DNA of 62,500 nucleotides from Symbiodinium natans (GCA_905221605.1 CAJNDS010002013.1:520377-582876), one strand, 5' to 3'. Shown: positions 41,336 to 52,178, counted from the stretch's first letter. A program made the numbers and translations. Notes: generated by a model not told the origin, from the letters alone.

Positions 41336-41366
41336 AGGTAGTATAGTGAGGGGGCCCCTCCTTGTA
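41336..41366. mobile_element. Family D right-end fragment
   Basis: GAGGGGGCCCCTCCTTGTA, the family right terminus, with nothing recognisable to its left except telomere repeat. Confidence 0.6.
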
Positions 41367-41910
41367 CCCCAAAAGGAAGCTCTGGGTCCATAAGGAGGCG
41401 GAGCGCCAGAAGGGCGAAGGAAGAACCCCTTCATAACCCTAAACCCTAGCCCTAAACCCTAAACCCTAAGCCCTAAACCCTAAACCCCAAACCTCCTTGC
41501 AGGGGTTCATGGTCCCATTTCATCAAGCTTCTTCGTTGTAGCGGCTCCCCAGCTTGGAGATCACCTGATGGCCCAAACCCTCTTTTCCCTAAACCCTAGC
41601 CCTAAACCCTAAACCTAAACCCTAAACCCAAAACCCTAAACTCTAAACCCTAAACCCTAGAATCCTAAGCCCCTAAGCCCTCAAAAAGCCTAGCACCCCA
41701 AGTGCTCAGTGAGAGATGAGAGCCCAAAGCCCCCCCTGAAGCCTAAAACCCCTCCCATCCCCCCCCTCGTGAGCCCCAAGTCCTCAGCCCTTCGAAGGGT
41801 TTAGGGTTTAGGTTTAGGGTTTAGGGTTTGGGGTTTGGGGTTTGGGGTTTGAGGTTTGGGGTTTGGGGTTTGGGGTTTAGGGTTTAGATGGGTTTAGAGT
41901 TGATGGATTG

Positions 41911-42019
41911 CTAGGTTGCCCAGTAACCTAGGATTAAAGAGCGTGCCCTTGGGTGCTGAAAGGGGTTGAGAAGGGAACCTAAACACCCAAAAAAGGGTGA
42001 AAAGGGCACTACTGGGGAT
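41911..42019. mobile_element. Family H element, copy H1
   Basis: AACCTAGGATTAAAGAG, GTGCCCTT, GAGAAGGGAACCTAAA and CACCCAAAAAAGGG in the same order as the other copies. Confidence 0.75.
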
Positions 42020-42437
42020 CCTCGATTCAGGGTCAAGGAATTAAAGTTGGTGGGAATTTGGGTTTAGGGTTTAATTAAGGGGAACTTCGGGTTCAGTCTC
42101 CCCACGGGGACTCTCTGGCTAAGTTGGGGCTTGAGGGCCAGCCCTAAACCCTAAACCCTAAACCCAAAACCCAAAACCCTAAACCCCAAACCCTAAACCC
42201 CAATCCCTAAACAGGGTTTCACTTCGGGCCTCTTCCAGCGTGGGTTTCGGGTTTAGTGGTTCCGAGGTTCCGAAGAATTTGGCGCGACCCAGCGAGCCGA
42301 AGGACAAGTGAATGAATGACTTCGGCTTGTGGGCCAGCCCTAAACCCTAAACCCTAAACCCTAAACCCTAAACCCTAAACCCTAAACCCTAAACCCTAAA
42401 CCCTAAACCCCAATCCCTAAACCCTAATCCCTAAACC

Positions 42438-42548
42438 GCAATGGCAAAGGCTATGGAAGAGCGAAGAAGAGTGGGGCAAACAAGCATTCGAGCGGCAGAA
42501 GCTCCACATTTTTCGCGCCTAGACCCGAACCCTTCAGCCAAGCCCTGA
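42438..42548 (+). CDS. Candidate exon
   Basis: AMAKAMEERRRVGQTSIRAA then EAPHFSRLDPNPSAKP and TGA. Confidence 0.38.
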   Translation, partial: AMAKAMEERRRVGQTSIRAAEAPHFSRLDPNPSAKP

Positions 42549-42717
42549 CCCAAGATTCTCAAATTTAGGGTTTAGGGTTTAGGGTTTAAGGTTTAGGGTT
42601 TAGGGTTTAGGGCTTAGGTTTAGGGTTTAGGGTTTAGGGTTTAAGGTTTAGGGTTTAGGGTTTAAGGTTTAGGGTTTCGGGCTTTGTAGCGGGGGGAGTG
42701 AAGAGATGCGCGGATGA

Positions 42718-42798
42718 GACGTGGATGAGACGTGTCGCGCTCTGCGCGGCTTCTGCAAGACCTTCCCTCCCATTGTGCAGGGAGGGGCTGAAACTTAG
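42718..42798 (+). CDS. Candidate exon, Cys pair
   Basis: DVDETCRALRGFCKTFPPIV then QGGAET and TAG. Confidence 0.3.
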   Translation, partial: DVDETCRALRGFCKTFPPIVQGGAET

Positions 42799-43252
42799 AG
42801 GGGGTTTCGGCCCGAAACCTCGAAAACAAAAAAAACCGAGAGCTTCCTGAGCCCTAAGCCCTAAAACCCTAAGCCTTAAACCCTAAAACCTAAAATACAA
42901 ATCTTTGCACGTCAAGTCGCACTTTTGTGATCTGCGCCGGGGCCGATCCAACAGGTAGCCAGGCCCATGCGCGTCGCCTGCCTTGAAATCTGCAATCTAA
43001 CCAAAGGCTCGCCCTAAACCCTAAACCCTAAACCCTGAACCCCAAAAACCCTAACACCCTAACACCCTAAAATCCTAAAACCCTGAATTCTTAAAACCCT
43101 GAAACCCCAAACCCCATACACCCCAAGGTTTTGGGGTTCAGGCTCCAGGGTGTATGGGGATTGAGCCCAAGAGCCCTAGACCCCAATGCAAGTAGCCCAC
43201 CCCCCTCCTCCTCCTAATCTTCCTGATCTACAAGTAGGTTAAGGTTTAGGGT

Positions 43253-43388
43253 TTAGGGTTAGGGTTTAGGGTTTAGGGTTTAGGGTTTAGGGTTTAGGGT
43301 TTAGGGTTTAGGGTTTAGGTTTTAGGGTTTAGGGTTTAGGGTTTAGGGTTTAGGGTTTAGGGTTTAGGGTTTAGGGATTAGGGTTTAC
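43253..43388. repeat. Telomere-type array (TTTAGGG)n
   Basis: About eighteen heptamers with single-base slips. Confidence 0.95.
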
Positions 43389-43392
43389 AGCT

Positions 43393-43482
43393 TGGTGCAG
43401 GCAGGAAGCAGGACGATCTTCTGCAGGCTCCTCGCTGATTGAGGACCGACGGTGGATCAGGAGAGTTGCGTCCGGGACCCTC
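43393..43482 (+). CDS. Candidate exon
   Basis: WCRQEAGRSSAGSSLIEDRR then WIRRVASGTL, after an 18-unit telomere array. Confidence 0.35.
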
Positions 43483-43651
43483 CCTAAACCCTAAACCCAA
43501 CCCTAAACCCTAAACCCTAGACGCTAAACCCTAAACGTAGAGGATGTGCACCGAAAACTCCTAAACCCCACGTGTGCGCGTGCGCGCTGATAGACCCCCG
43601 CGAGACAGGGCGCAGTTAGGCATCGCAAGGCCCGCGCTTGTCAGCAGAAAT

Positions 43652-43759
43652 TACAAGGAGGGGCCCTGTTACTATACTATAGTTCAGGGACTTATAACCT
43701 GATTACCCAATATACGGTCCTTATAACTCTACTTATAACTAGGGGGGCCCCTCCTTGTA
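43652..43759. mobile_element. Family D element, copy D3
   Basis: TACAAGGAGGGGCCCTG left, inverse of TACAAGGAGGGGCCCCCC right. The internal GGTCCTTATAACTCTACTTA is family-specific. Confidence 0.9.
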
Positions 43760-43798
43760 GGCTTCCTACATGATAGGGTCCTTGTTTTGTGTTCTTTT

Positions 43799-43868
43799 TT
43801 GGTGGTGGTGGTGGTGGTGGTGGTGGTGGTGGTGGTGGTGGTGGTGGTGGTGGTGGTGGTGGTGGTGG

Positions 43869-43899
<31 letters not shown>

Positions 43900-43926
43900 G
43901 GTGGTGTTGGTGGTGGTGGTGGTGGT
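43799..43926. repeat. (GGT)n microsatellite
   Basis: About 42 GGT units with two or three substitutions, followed by a poly-G run. It lies 40 bp from the right end of D-family copy D3. Confidence 0.97.
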
Positions 43927-44640
43927 AGGGGGGGGGGGGGTACCTAGTCTAACACTGGCCATTCTTCATGAGGCTGCCCCCAAAACAGACCCCACACAAT
44001 AAAGCCTCCTTTTTTCTTCAATGGGGTTGCAAGGGGGGTAACGGGAACCAGCAGCTCGAATCATGATCAAGTCAACTTCTACACAGCTCGATTCACAAAA
44101 TCCTCAGAAGGTCTTGAAGAGCTCTATCAATGGCCTGAAGAAAAAACCTTAAACGCTAAACCCTGAACCCCAAACCCAAGAATTCCCAGACTTGGGGCTT
44201 TGGGGTTTGATGGTACAGGGCACCCCAGACCACACACCCTAAACCTCCAAACCCCTAAACCCTAAACCTCCAGCTAAGGCCGCAACGTGCCCATTTGGGG
44301 TAATTAGGGTTTGGGGTTTAGGGTTTGGGTACTTGCCAGGCAAACCCTACATGAACTCTAAACCTAAACCCTGAACCCTAGCACTGCATCCTAAACCCAA
44401 AACCCCAAACCCTAAACCCTAAAACCTAAACACCCTAAACCCTTAACCCTAAAACCTAAACACCCTAAACCCTAAACCCTAAAACCTAAACCCTAAACCC
44501 TTAGCCTACACCCTACACCCTAAACCCTAAAACCTAAACACCCTACACCCTACACCCTACACCCTACACCCTACAGCCTACACCCTAAACCCTAAACCCT
44601 AAACCATAAACCCTAAACCCTAAACCCTAAACCCTAAACC

Positions 44641-44739
44641 CTAACCCGTCCTCCCCACATCCAGGATGGCTAATCGGTCGTACTCTTTGGGCGCCAGGGC
44701 CACGAGGAATTCGTGGGCTCGGCGCGTGTCGGGCGGGCT
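44641..44739 (-). CDS. Candidate exon, helix
   Basis: Acceptor-like CCTAG, then PPDTRRAHEFLVALAPKEYD and RLAILDVGRTG, with TAG at the repeat edge. The AHEFLVALAPKEYDRLAIL helix is strongly protein-like. The plus strand is also open from an ATG (MANRSYSLGARATRNSWARR). Confidence 0.42.
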   Translation of the reverse strand, partial: SPPDTRRAHEFLVALAPKEYDRLAILDVGRTG

Positions 44740-44790
44740 AGGCTTGCTTTCCTACCCTGGGAAAGGGGTTTAGGGTTTAGGGTTTAGGGT

Positions 44791-44822
<32 letters not shown>

Positions 44823-45169
44823 GGTTTGGGGTTTAGGGTTTGGGAAAAGAGTTTGAGGCTTGAGGAGTGTCGAGCTGAATGTTTAGGGCTAGTGTTTAGG
44901 GTTGAGGGTTTAGGGTTCAGGCCTAGGGTTAGGATGTCCAGCTTAGGGTTTAGGGTTTAGGGTGCCGGACTTTCCGGCTTAGCTTTCGGGGCTTCAGGCA
45001 TTGTGGGCCATGTCAGGGGTGCGTTTAGACCCTGTAAAATACCGAGCCTTTACTACGAACTGCTTAACACCCCCTCCCCCCCCCAAAAAAAAAAATAAAA
45101 GACAACAAACAACTGCTTCCTTATAGCTAAAGTTCCTAAGTTCCTAACGCGCTTTCACCCCCTAGCCTA

Positions 45170-45298
45170 GGGTTTAGGGTTTAGGGTTTAGGGTTTAGGG
45201 TTTAGGGTTTAGGGTTTAGGGTTTAGGGTTTAGGGTTTAGGGTTTAGGGTTTAGGGTTTAGGGTTTAGGGTTTAGGGTTTAGGGTTTAGGGTTTAGGG
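45170..45298. repeat. Telomere-type array (TTTAGGG)n
   Basis: Eighteen near-perfect heptamers, one of the longest arrays here. Confidence 0.95.
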
Positions 45299-45678
45299 GC
45301 TTAGAGTTTAGGGCCCCCAAAGACAGTTAGTTCAATTTCACTACACCTCAAAGAGGCCTCCAACCACCGGCCACACCGTCAATGGCTCCTGCTGGGGCGT
45401 GGGATGACGGGTTTCGGGGTTTAAGGGTTTAGGGGTTTAGGGGTTCAGGGGTTTACGGGTTTAGGGGTTTGGGGGTCTAGGGGTTACAAGCTCTATCTAA
45501 GTCAGGGTTGAGGCTTTCGGTGCTTATAGGGCCTTCTAAGCCCCTGAACCCTACCAACAGGTTCTTACGTAGTTTTAAGGTGGGTATAAGTACCCTGATA
45601 TAAGTTACCCTGCTTATTACCCTACTTATAAGTGGCCATGAACCCATGAACCCATGAACCCTAAACACATGAACTATG

Positions 45679-45784
45679 AACCCTAAACCCTAAACCCTAA
45701 ACCCTAAACCCTAAACCCTAAACCCTAAACCCTAAACCCTAAACCCTAAACCCTAAACCCTAAACCCTAAACCCTAAACCCTAA
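45679..45784. repeat. Telomere-type array (CCCTAAA)n
   Basis: Fifteen heptamers in the opposite orientation to the array 400 bp upstream. Confidence 0.95.
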
Positions 45785-45804
45785 CCTGCAAGTATTCCCT
45801 TCAG

Positions 45805-45862
45805 CCCTCTTGGGCTTCCGTTTGGAAGGCTTGAGGAATGATCCTTGTGCTCGTACCCATCA
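45805..45862 (+). CDS. Candidate exon, GTAAGT donor
   Basis: TATTCCCTTCAG acceptor and CA-GTAAGT donor, both consensus. The 58 bases read LLGFRLEGLRNDPCARTH in the open frame. Confidence 0.4.
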
Positions 45863-46165
45863 GTAAGTCGCAGCGTAATTTGGGTTTAGGATTTAGGGTT
45901 CAGGGTTCAGGGTTCAGGGTTTAGGGTTTAGGGTTTAGGGTTTAGGGTTAGGCTCTAGCGCGTAGAGGGGCGTCTGAGGAATCATCGGCAAGTTGGGTGG
46001 CTGCCGGTAGTCTTACCCAAAATGCGCCAAGTATCTCGGGGTCCGTGCCAGCATGAGATTCGGAAACTCTAAGCACTAAACCCTAAACCCTACACCCTAC
46101 ACCCTACACCCTAAACCCTAAACCCTAGCGTGCCAGGTTGCCGATCGGTTTAGGGTTTAGATTTT

Positions 46166-46243
46166 TTACAGGGCTCGCAGCGCCAGCGCCTTGACGTACT
46201 CGAAGCGGATCTTCCCTTTGCCTTCGAGGGGTTGAGCCCACCG
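46166..46243 (-). CDS. Candidate terminal exon, helix
   Basis: WAQPLEGKGKIRFEYVKALA then LRAL and TAA. Strong amphipathic character and GC-rich third positions. Confidence 0.45.
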   Translation of the reverse strand, partial: RWAQPLEGKGKIRFEYVKALALRAL

Positions 46244-46552
46244 CCGGGTTTAAGGTTTAGGGTTTAGGGTTTAGGGTTTAGAGTTTCGGGTTTAGGGTTT
46301 AGGGCACCCAATAGCTGGGTTGGGGTCCTTTCTGTTTTGCCGCTGGTCTATGCGGGGTCGCGTGGCTTCAAACACGATAGTTCACCTGGAGGTGGAAAGA
46401 ATGCCTTAGGAACAGCATGCCTTAGAAACTGGTAGGTCATGTTATGTCAGGGTTCAGGGTTCAGGGTTCAGGGTTCAGGGCTCAGGGTTGAGGGTTGAGG
46501 GTTTAGGGTTTAGGGTTTAGGGTTTAGGGTTTAGGGTCAGTGGTGTGAAACC

Positions 46553-46642
46553 GTGAAACCAGTGCCCGTGCGGACTAGCCTGCACTTCCCAACTTCCCTA
46601 GATACCCGGAAATCAGAGAGGGCTTCGGGTTGTATCAAGGGT
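46553..46642 (+). CDS. Candidate exon
   Basis: VKPVPVRTSLHFPTSLDTRK then SERASGCIKG between telomere tracts. Confidence 0.32.
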
Positions 46643-46862
46643 TTAGGGTTTAGGACTGTTGGGGGTTTAGGGTTTAGGGTTTACGGTTTAGGGTTTAGGG
46701 TTTAGGGCTTAGGACTTAAGGTTAAAGAAGCGTTTCAGAAGGGGACAGAACCTAGCCTAGAAGAAAGGATTAGGGAATCCCCCCTGTCATCGGGCTCCAA
46801 GTGTACCCTAAACGCCCTAAACTCCAGACCTAGCAACCTCCCACCCTACCCCCTCCCACAAA

Positions 46863-47012
46863 AAAACCAAAGCTATCTACGCCCTACGTCTTGAACCCAG
46901 CACCTCTGCGTGTAGTGACATGCTACCTTTCAAAGAGGGTTCTGAAATATGGGCCCTTGGGATTCGTATGGCATACGTATACTACGGGGTATTGAAGGGC
47001 TCCCCCAGTTAA
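46863..47012 (+). CDS. Candidate terminal exon
   Basis: 49 codons and TAA: KAIYALRLEPSTSACSDMLP, FKEGSEIWALGIRMAYVYYG, VLKGSPS. Telomere-free. Confidence 0.35.
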   Translation, partial: KTKAIYALRLEPSTSACSDMLPFKEGSEIWALGIRMAYVYYGVLKGSPS

Positions 47013-47366
47013 GGGCCATACTGAGGGCCAAGAAAGGTCCTATAAGCCAGAAGCCCTAAACCATGAACCTAAACCCTAAACCCTCAACCCTCAACCCCAA
47101 ACCCTAAACCCTAAACCTACACCCCAAACCCTAAACCCTAAACCCTAAACCCTAAACCCTAAACCCTAAACCCTAAACCCTAAACCCTAAACCCTAAACC
47201 CTAAACCCTAAACCCTACCCCCCTAAGCCCCAAAAGACCGAAACTTTGGCTCTCGCGCCTAGGAGCTGTGACGGCTCGGTGAAAGTCTTCACTGCCTCCA
47301 CGAAGGGTTTAGGGTTTCAGGGTTTTAGGGGTTTAGGGTTTAGGGTTCGAGGTTTAGGGTTTAGGG

Positions 47367-47441
47367 TTCCTACAGCTACAGCTGGAAAAGTCTAGACAGG
47401 ACAGCCCCCCTACTTCTGAGGGCGGCGCGAGGGAACAACAG
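47367..47441 (+). CDS. Candidate exon, Gln/Ser-rich
   Basis: FLQLQLEKSRQDSPPTSEGG then AREQQ, followed by CAG-GTTTAG where the telomere repeat itself begins with GT. Confidence 0.38.
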
Positions 47442-47513
47442 GTTTAGGGTTTGGGGTTTGGGATTTGGGGTCTAGGGTTAAGAGTTAAGGGCTTAGGGTT
47501 TGTTCCTGGCATA

Positions 47514-47624
47514 CTTGGAGGTTCATGGGTAGAGATAAGTAGGGTTAGAAGTACCCTAAGTAAGGTCATAGCCATAGCTCACATACTTATGACGCTACTG
47601 GTTCTTTACCCATGAACCTCCAAG
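47514..47624. mobile_element. Family E element, copy E2
   Basis: Near-perfect 20-base terminal inverted repeats CTTGGAGGTTCATGGGTA, flanked by TA on both sides. Confidence 0.92.
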
Positions 47625-47930
47625 TAAGTGGGATTAGGGCTTCGCTTTGGTTTTCTAACCTGTAACGTTTAGGGTTTCGGGTTTAGGGCTTAGGGTCTAG
47701 GGCTTAGGGTTCAGGATTTCGGGTTTAGGGTTCAGGGTTTGTTGTTTAGGGTTTTGGGTTTCGAGACTAGGGTAGAGTTTTTGCTGTTGAGCGTTCAGGG
47801 TTCAAAACGCCACTGTTCAAGGCTAGGAAAACGCACACAACTCCCCTAAACCGTAAACCCTACGGCCTAGAATCCCTAAACCTAAACCCTAAACTCTAAA
47901 CCCGAAACCCTAAACCCTGAACCCTGAACC

Positions 47931-47987
47931 CTAAGTGCTCCCCGCCTCCATGATTTCGCTGAGGTGGGGCGCCGTGAGGTCACGAGC
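47931..47987 (-). CDS. Candidate terminal exon with acceptor
   Basis: A long C-rich pyrimidine tract ending CGCTCAG precedes ARDLTAPHLSEIMEAGST and TAG. The polypyrimidine-AG signal is one of the best here. Confidence 0.4.
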   Translation of the reverse strand, partial: ARDLTAPHLSEIMEAGST

Positions 47988-48488
47988 CTGAGCGCGAGAC
48001 GCTGGAGGGCCGGGGGGTGGTGGGGGCCTGGCGGGTGGGGTGGGGTGGGCCCAAACAAAGAACCCCTAAAAACCTTAAAGTCCCCTACAAAGCCTTTAAA
48101 TCCGGACAGCCTAATACTAAAAACTAAACACCCTAACAAACTGAACACCCTGAACACTCTAAACACAATACAATCTAAAAAGCACAGCGTCAAGGAGGTG
48201 GTTAGAGCATCCGCGGGCTTCGGGGACCTAAGCGCTGAACCCTGGAAATCTGGGCTTAGGGTTTAGTGTTTGGGGTTTAGCTTTTAGGGTTTAGGGTTTA
48301 GGGTCCCAGCGGCCCGAATTTTTTGGGGGCAGTGGCTGGGGGACGGGAAGGGTGAAGGGGGGACCTGTTGACCGGGAACCTATTCAGCTCTTCTACCCGT
48401 AACCATTGGGTTTAGGGTTCAAAGGTTAAGGGGTTGGGGGTTTAGGGTTTAGGGTTTAGGGTTTAGGGTTTAGGGTAAGAATGTGGTG

Positions 48489-48560
48489 AAAAGGACCCTC
48501 AGGGCTTGTAAGCTTGCAGTCACGAATCTGGAGATAGCGCCCCCGGGCTTAGGGCTCTAA
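48489..48560 (+). CDS. Candidate terminal exon
   Basis: KRTLRACKLAVTNLEIAPPG then LGL and TAA. Confidence 0.3.
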   Translation, partial: KRTLRACKLAVTNLEIAPPGLGL

Positions 48561-48706
48561 GTCAAAGCCCCCAGGCATGCATCCTAGGGTTTAGGGTTTG
48601 GGGTTTAGGGTTTGGGGTTTAGGGTTTGGGGTTTGGGGTTTAGGGTTTCGGGTTTGGGGTTTAGGGCTTCGGGCTCTGAACCCTAAACAGCCCCTAAAAC
48701 TCTCAG

Positions 48707-48787
48707 AAGGCCCTTCCCAGCATCGCGAAGTCTGTAAAGTTCCTTTCAAGCCCCTCGTCGCGTACAAGCTGCTGCACCTTGAACCCG
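48707..48787 (+). CDS. Candidate exon with splice sites
   Basis: AAACTCTCAG acceptor, HREVCKVPFKPLVAYKLLHL, EP, and a CCCG-GTGACC donor-like site. Confidence 0.4.
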
Positions 48788-48794
48788 GTGACCG

Positions 48795-48903
48795 CCCTAA
48801 ACCCTAAACCCTAAACCCTAAACCCTAAACCCTAAACCCTAAACCTTAAACCCTAAACCCTAAACCCTAAACCTTAAACCCTAAACCCTAAACCCTAAAC
48901 CCT
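48795..48903. repeat. Telomere-type array (CCCTAAA)n
   Basis: Fifteen units, two carrying a CCTTAAA change at an interval of four units, so a small higher-order repeat. It separates plus- and minus-strand candidate exons. Confidence 0.92.
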
Positions 48904-48913
48904 AAGCCCTCAC

Positions 48914-48962
48914 CATCTTGAGTGTGCCATCGTCTCTGCTGTTGGCAACGAAGGAGTGGCTG
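48914..48962 (-). CDS. Candidate exon, WD40-like, consensus splice sites
   Basis: GTTCGCTTCCTCTTCAG acceptor, 49 bases, then ATG-GTGAGG donor. It reads SHSFVANSRDDGTLKM, matching the H-S-x-V-A-x-S-x-D-G-T-L-K strand of a WD40 repeat. The plus strand is open as well (TILSVPSSLLLATKEWLLKR), but lacks comparable splice signals. Confidence 0.45.
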
Positions 48963-49443
48963 CTGAAGAGGAAGCGAACAGGACATGTGAAGTTGGGGAT
49001 GAAGGAGGGCGAATGCTGCACTTGTTTTCAGGGGCATAAGGAGGGAAGGGTTTAGGGTGTAGGGTGTAGGGTTTGGGGAACCCTCACCCTGGACCCCCCA
49101 AATCCTTGCGTGCAGAAAGGGAACCGCCTGGAATGATCTGCATGAGCGCCTCTGCACCATCACCTCGGCGGTTCTCTTAAAGGCATTTGCAGACCCTAAA
49201 CCCTAAACCCCAAACCCTAAACCCTCAACCCTCAACCCTAAACCTGCATCGGAAGCGGACACCCAAAAACCCTGAAAGCACCTTCCCTAAGCCCTAAGCC
49301 CGAACCCCCAATCCCCGAGAGCCCAAGTCCTGCATAGCTCACAGGGTTTTCCCGAAGCCCTAAACCCTAAACCCTAAACCCTAAACCCTAAACCCTAAAC
49401 CCTAAACCCGAAATCCTACGGAACTCAAGGAACTGAGCACCAG

Positions 49444-49499
49444 AAGTGGATCCAGGGCATTTGGGGGCGCCAACCAGCGAGCCTGAACATGGCACCAGG
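49444..49499 (+). CDS. Candidate exon, GTATGT donor
   Basis: GAGCACCAG acceptor, EVDPGHLGAPTSEPEHGTR in frame, then G-GTATGT donor. Confidence 0.35.
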
Positions 49500-50051
49500 G
49501 TATGTAGGGTTTAGGGTTTAGGGTTTAGGGTTTAGGGTTTAGGGTTTAGGGTTTAGGGTTTAGGGTTTAGGGTTTAGGGTTTAGGGGGCCAACCTCGGTC
49601 TTGGGGTGACACCATGATAGACATTCCCTACACGCCCCCCCCCCCCCCCCTTGAGGGCGGAGTACACGCCGAACCCTGACATCCTATCCCTTTTGATTGA
49701 TTTAGGGTTTAGGGTTTAGGGTTTAGGGTTTAGGGTTTAGGGTATAGGGTGTAGGGTTTAGGGTTTAGGGTTTAGGGGTTAGGGTTTAGGGTTTAGAGTT
49801 TAGGGCCTAAAACCCTCAAAAGCCCTAAAACTCGAAGACTCAAAATAAAACACTAAAGCCCCAAACCTTGAACCCTAAACCCTAAGCGTTTAGGGTGCTC
49901 TACTGGATTTTGGGGAGCTAGAAGCAACGGAATAGGGGTCCTTCTTGAAGGTTCCTGTTGGGGTACCTACATGAGATGGTTTAGGGTTTAGGGTTTAGGG
50001 TTTAGGGTTTAGGGTTTAGGGTTTAGGGTTTAGGGTTTAGGGTTTAGGGTA

Positions 50052-50261
50052 GCAATCTCTGAGGTCCATTAAAATGATTCTCTTCTCATTGCCAAGCCAA
50101 AGGCAAGCAACACCAGGTCTACAGCAATAGGTTTGGTACAGAACTCGCACGTTGGGAACCGGCCTACAACACAGTCTGCTTCTCTTCACGGGGCCTCGCG
50201 TAGCTATGATGGCGTTCGCAAAGGCGGGGTGTGGAAGTTTCGCGCTTTCTGCTTCTGGCCT
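50052..50261 (-). CDS. Candidate exon, 70 codons
   Basis: CGCCTAG acceptor, then RPEAESAKLPHPAFANAIIA, RSRLCCRPVPNVRVLYQTYC, CRPGVACLWLGNEKRIILMD, LRDC, ending at a telomere array. The VACLWLGNEKRIILMDLRD segment looks like beta-propeller strands. One of the longest complex frames, and entirely non-repeat. Confidence 0.48.
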
Positions 50262-50512
50262 CTAGGCGAACCACGCACAAATCCATCCGCAGGGTTCTTA
50301 CTATAAATCGCTCTAAGACCTTAGACCCTGAACCCTAAACCCCAAACCCCAAAACCACAATTTCCGTGTCAAGCGGCATCGAAGGCATCCAACTCATCTC
50401 TGCCTGCACTTGGGCTTTTTGGCTGTCTCGGATGCTTTGGGGTACGGGGTTTGGAGTTTAGGGTCTGCTGAGTGTGTTCGCTGAATGTGTTCATGTAGCT
50501 GTTTGGGAGCTG

Positions 50513-50613
50513 GCTGAATACCCTAGCCCAGAGAAGGTTAACGTTTTAGTTGTCACAGGGTTATATACAACCAAAAAAGTTAAAGGTTTGCTACCCAGCC
50601 CCTAAGTTTGGGA
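50513..50613. mobile_element. Family I element, copy I1
   Basis: AATACCCTAGCCCAGAGAAG, then AAAAAGTTAAAGGTTTGCTA, CCCAGCCCCTAAG. Same order as I2. Confidence 0.72.
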
Positions 50614-50951
50614 GTCTGAGACATACAACAGCACTCCCGCAGCATGCTGGGCGACGCAGGGTCGGCTGCCCGAACCCTAAACCCTAAACCCTAAACCCAA
50701 AACCCAAAACCCTAAACCCTAAACCCTACAGGATCGGGGTCTACGGTTTTGGCCTATTCAGCAATCTCGGAAGATGAAGCCCGACACCCCTAGAACCCCT
50801 AAATCCGAAGCCCCGTAGACCCAGTAAACCCGAAACCCCAAAACCCTAAAACTTCCCCTGAATCCTAAACCCTACAGCCCCTTCAACCACCAAAAAGAAA
50901 AAACCCTAAACCCTAAACCCTAAACCCCCTCCTCCTCCACAAACCCTGTGG

Positions 50952-51035
50952 TCTTGCCGTCATGACGCGATTCGGGATCGGCTCCGCTGGATGCAGTCCC
51001 AGCTTGACAGTCACAAGATCCTTACGACGTTGGGG
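50952..51035 (+). CDS. Candidate exon, helix
   Basis: SCRHDAIRDRLRWMQSQLDS then HKILTTLG. Confidence 0.38.
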
Positions 51036-51146
51036 TTTAGGGTTTAGGGTTTAGGATTTAGGGTTTAGGGTTTAGGGTTTAGGGCTTAGGGTTTAGGGTT
51101 TAGGGTGTAGGGTGTAAGGGTTTAGGGTTGAAGGTGGATCTTAGGC

Positions 51147-51245
51147 TCGCGGGTACTTATAAGTCGAGTTATAAGGATTCTAAGTAAGGCTATAATCATA
51201 GTTCCTCTACTTCTAACTCTACTCATAAGGAACCGTGAACCTCCA
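51147..51245. mobile_element. Family E element, copy E3
   Basis: Right end GTGAACCTCCAAG followed by TA. Internal CTACTTCTAACTCTACT and GGCTATAATCATAG match E2. The left end is worn. Confidence 0.7.
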
Positions 51246-51306
51246 AGTAGGGCTTAAGGTTTTTGGTTTAGGGTTTAGGGTCTAAGGGTTTTCAAAGTTC
51301 AGGGTT

Positions 51307-51347
51307 AATGCACGATTGGAGGATGTCTTTGTTGTTTTGGCACACAG
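51307..51347 (+). CDS. Candidate exon end with donor
   Basis: NARLEDVFVVLAH followed by ACACAG-GTGCTT. Confidence 0.28.
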
Positions 51348-52076
51348 GTGCTTAGGGCATAGGGAGGTTTGGGGGCCTTTAGGGCACTAGGGTGATACAA
51401 ATGATTCGGGGTTTTAGGGTATTCGCGGTTGCGAGTTCTGAGGCACTAGGGTCTCAACTTAAATGAGAGGCCTGAGGATTTCTTTCTATAGGGGCCGCAC
51501 TCAAGACCACAGCACCCTGCACTGCTCTTGATTGTTCAGGGACCCTGGCATAAGCCATCTTTTCACACCTCCCTTCTGACCCTGCTGTCACCCTAAACCC
51601 TAAACCCTAAACCCTAAACCCTAAACCCTAAACCCTAAACCCTAAACCCTTCTGACCCTAAGCCCAAGTACCCCTGAATGGCCTAAACCCTAACCCTGAA
51701 TATCTAAACCCTCATACCCTAGTACTCTAAACACCCCAAACCCTAAACCCTAAGCCCGAATCCCTCCATAAAGCCAGCGTTGGGTTTAGGGTTTAGGGTT
51801 TAGGGTTTAGGGTTTAGGGTTTAGGGTTTAGGGTTTAGGGTTTAGGGTTTAGGGTTTTTAATTTCAGGACTGTTCTTCAGCCAAGTTTTTGGAGAGGGGG
51901 ATTCTGCAAACTTCGGGGCTTCGGTCTGCGGGTTTAAGATTCCATGTGTTTAGGGTGTAGGGTTTGGGGTCTAGGGTCTAGGGTTTAGGGTTAAGGGTTT
52001 AGGGTTTAGGGTTCAGGGTTTCGGGTTTAGGGATTAGGGTTTGGGGCTTAGGGCTTAGGGCTTAGGGCTTAGGGAT

Positions 52077-52178
52077 TAGGCTTTCGGTGTGCAGCAGCGC
52101 CACAAAGGCCAGAACGCACAGAAGGAAGATGCTCAGGGCAGTGAGGAGCTGGGAGCTCCTCGGATCAACACCCTTGGT
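52077..52178 (-). CDS. Candidate exon, transmembrane helix
   Basis: CCCTTTTAG acceptor, then TKGVDPRSSQLLTALSIF, LLCVLAFVALLHTESL: a 20-residue membrane helix with charged ends. Same style as the 54.4 kb minus-strand exon. Confidence 0.5.

Noticed and set aside
43729-44002. Poly-Val and poly-Thr frames
   Set aside because: Direct translation of the (GGT)n microsatellite.
45052-45085. Another family A end
   Set aside because: CTACGAACTGCTTAACACCC resembles the left end, but no right end follows.
45965-46065. Minus-strand exon ending in a GTAAGA donor
   Set aside because: The plus strand is at least as protein-like over the same bases, so the donor alone does not settle it.
47231-47306. WD-like reading SCDGSVKVFTASTKG on plus
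   Set aside because: The minus strand (PFVEAVKTFTEPSQLLGARA) is equally convincing and neither has clear splice sites.
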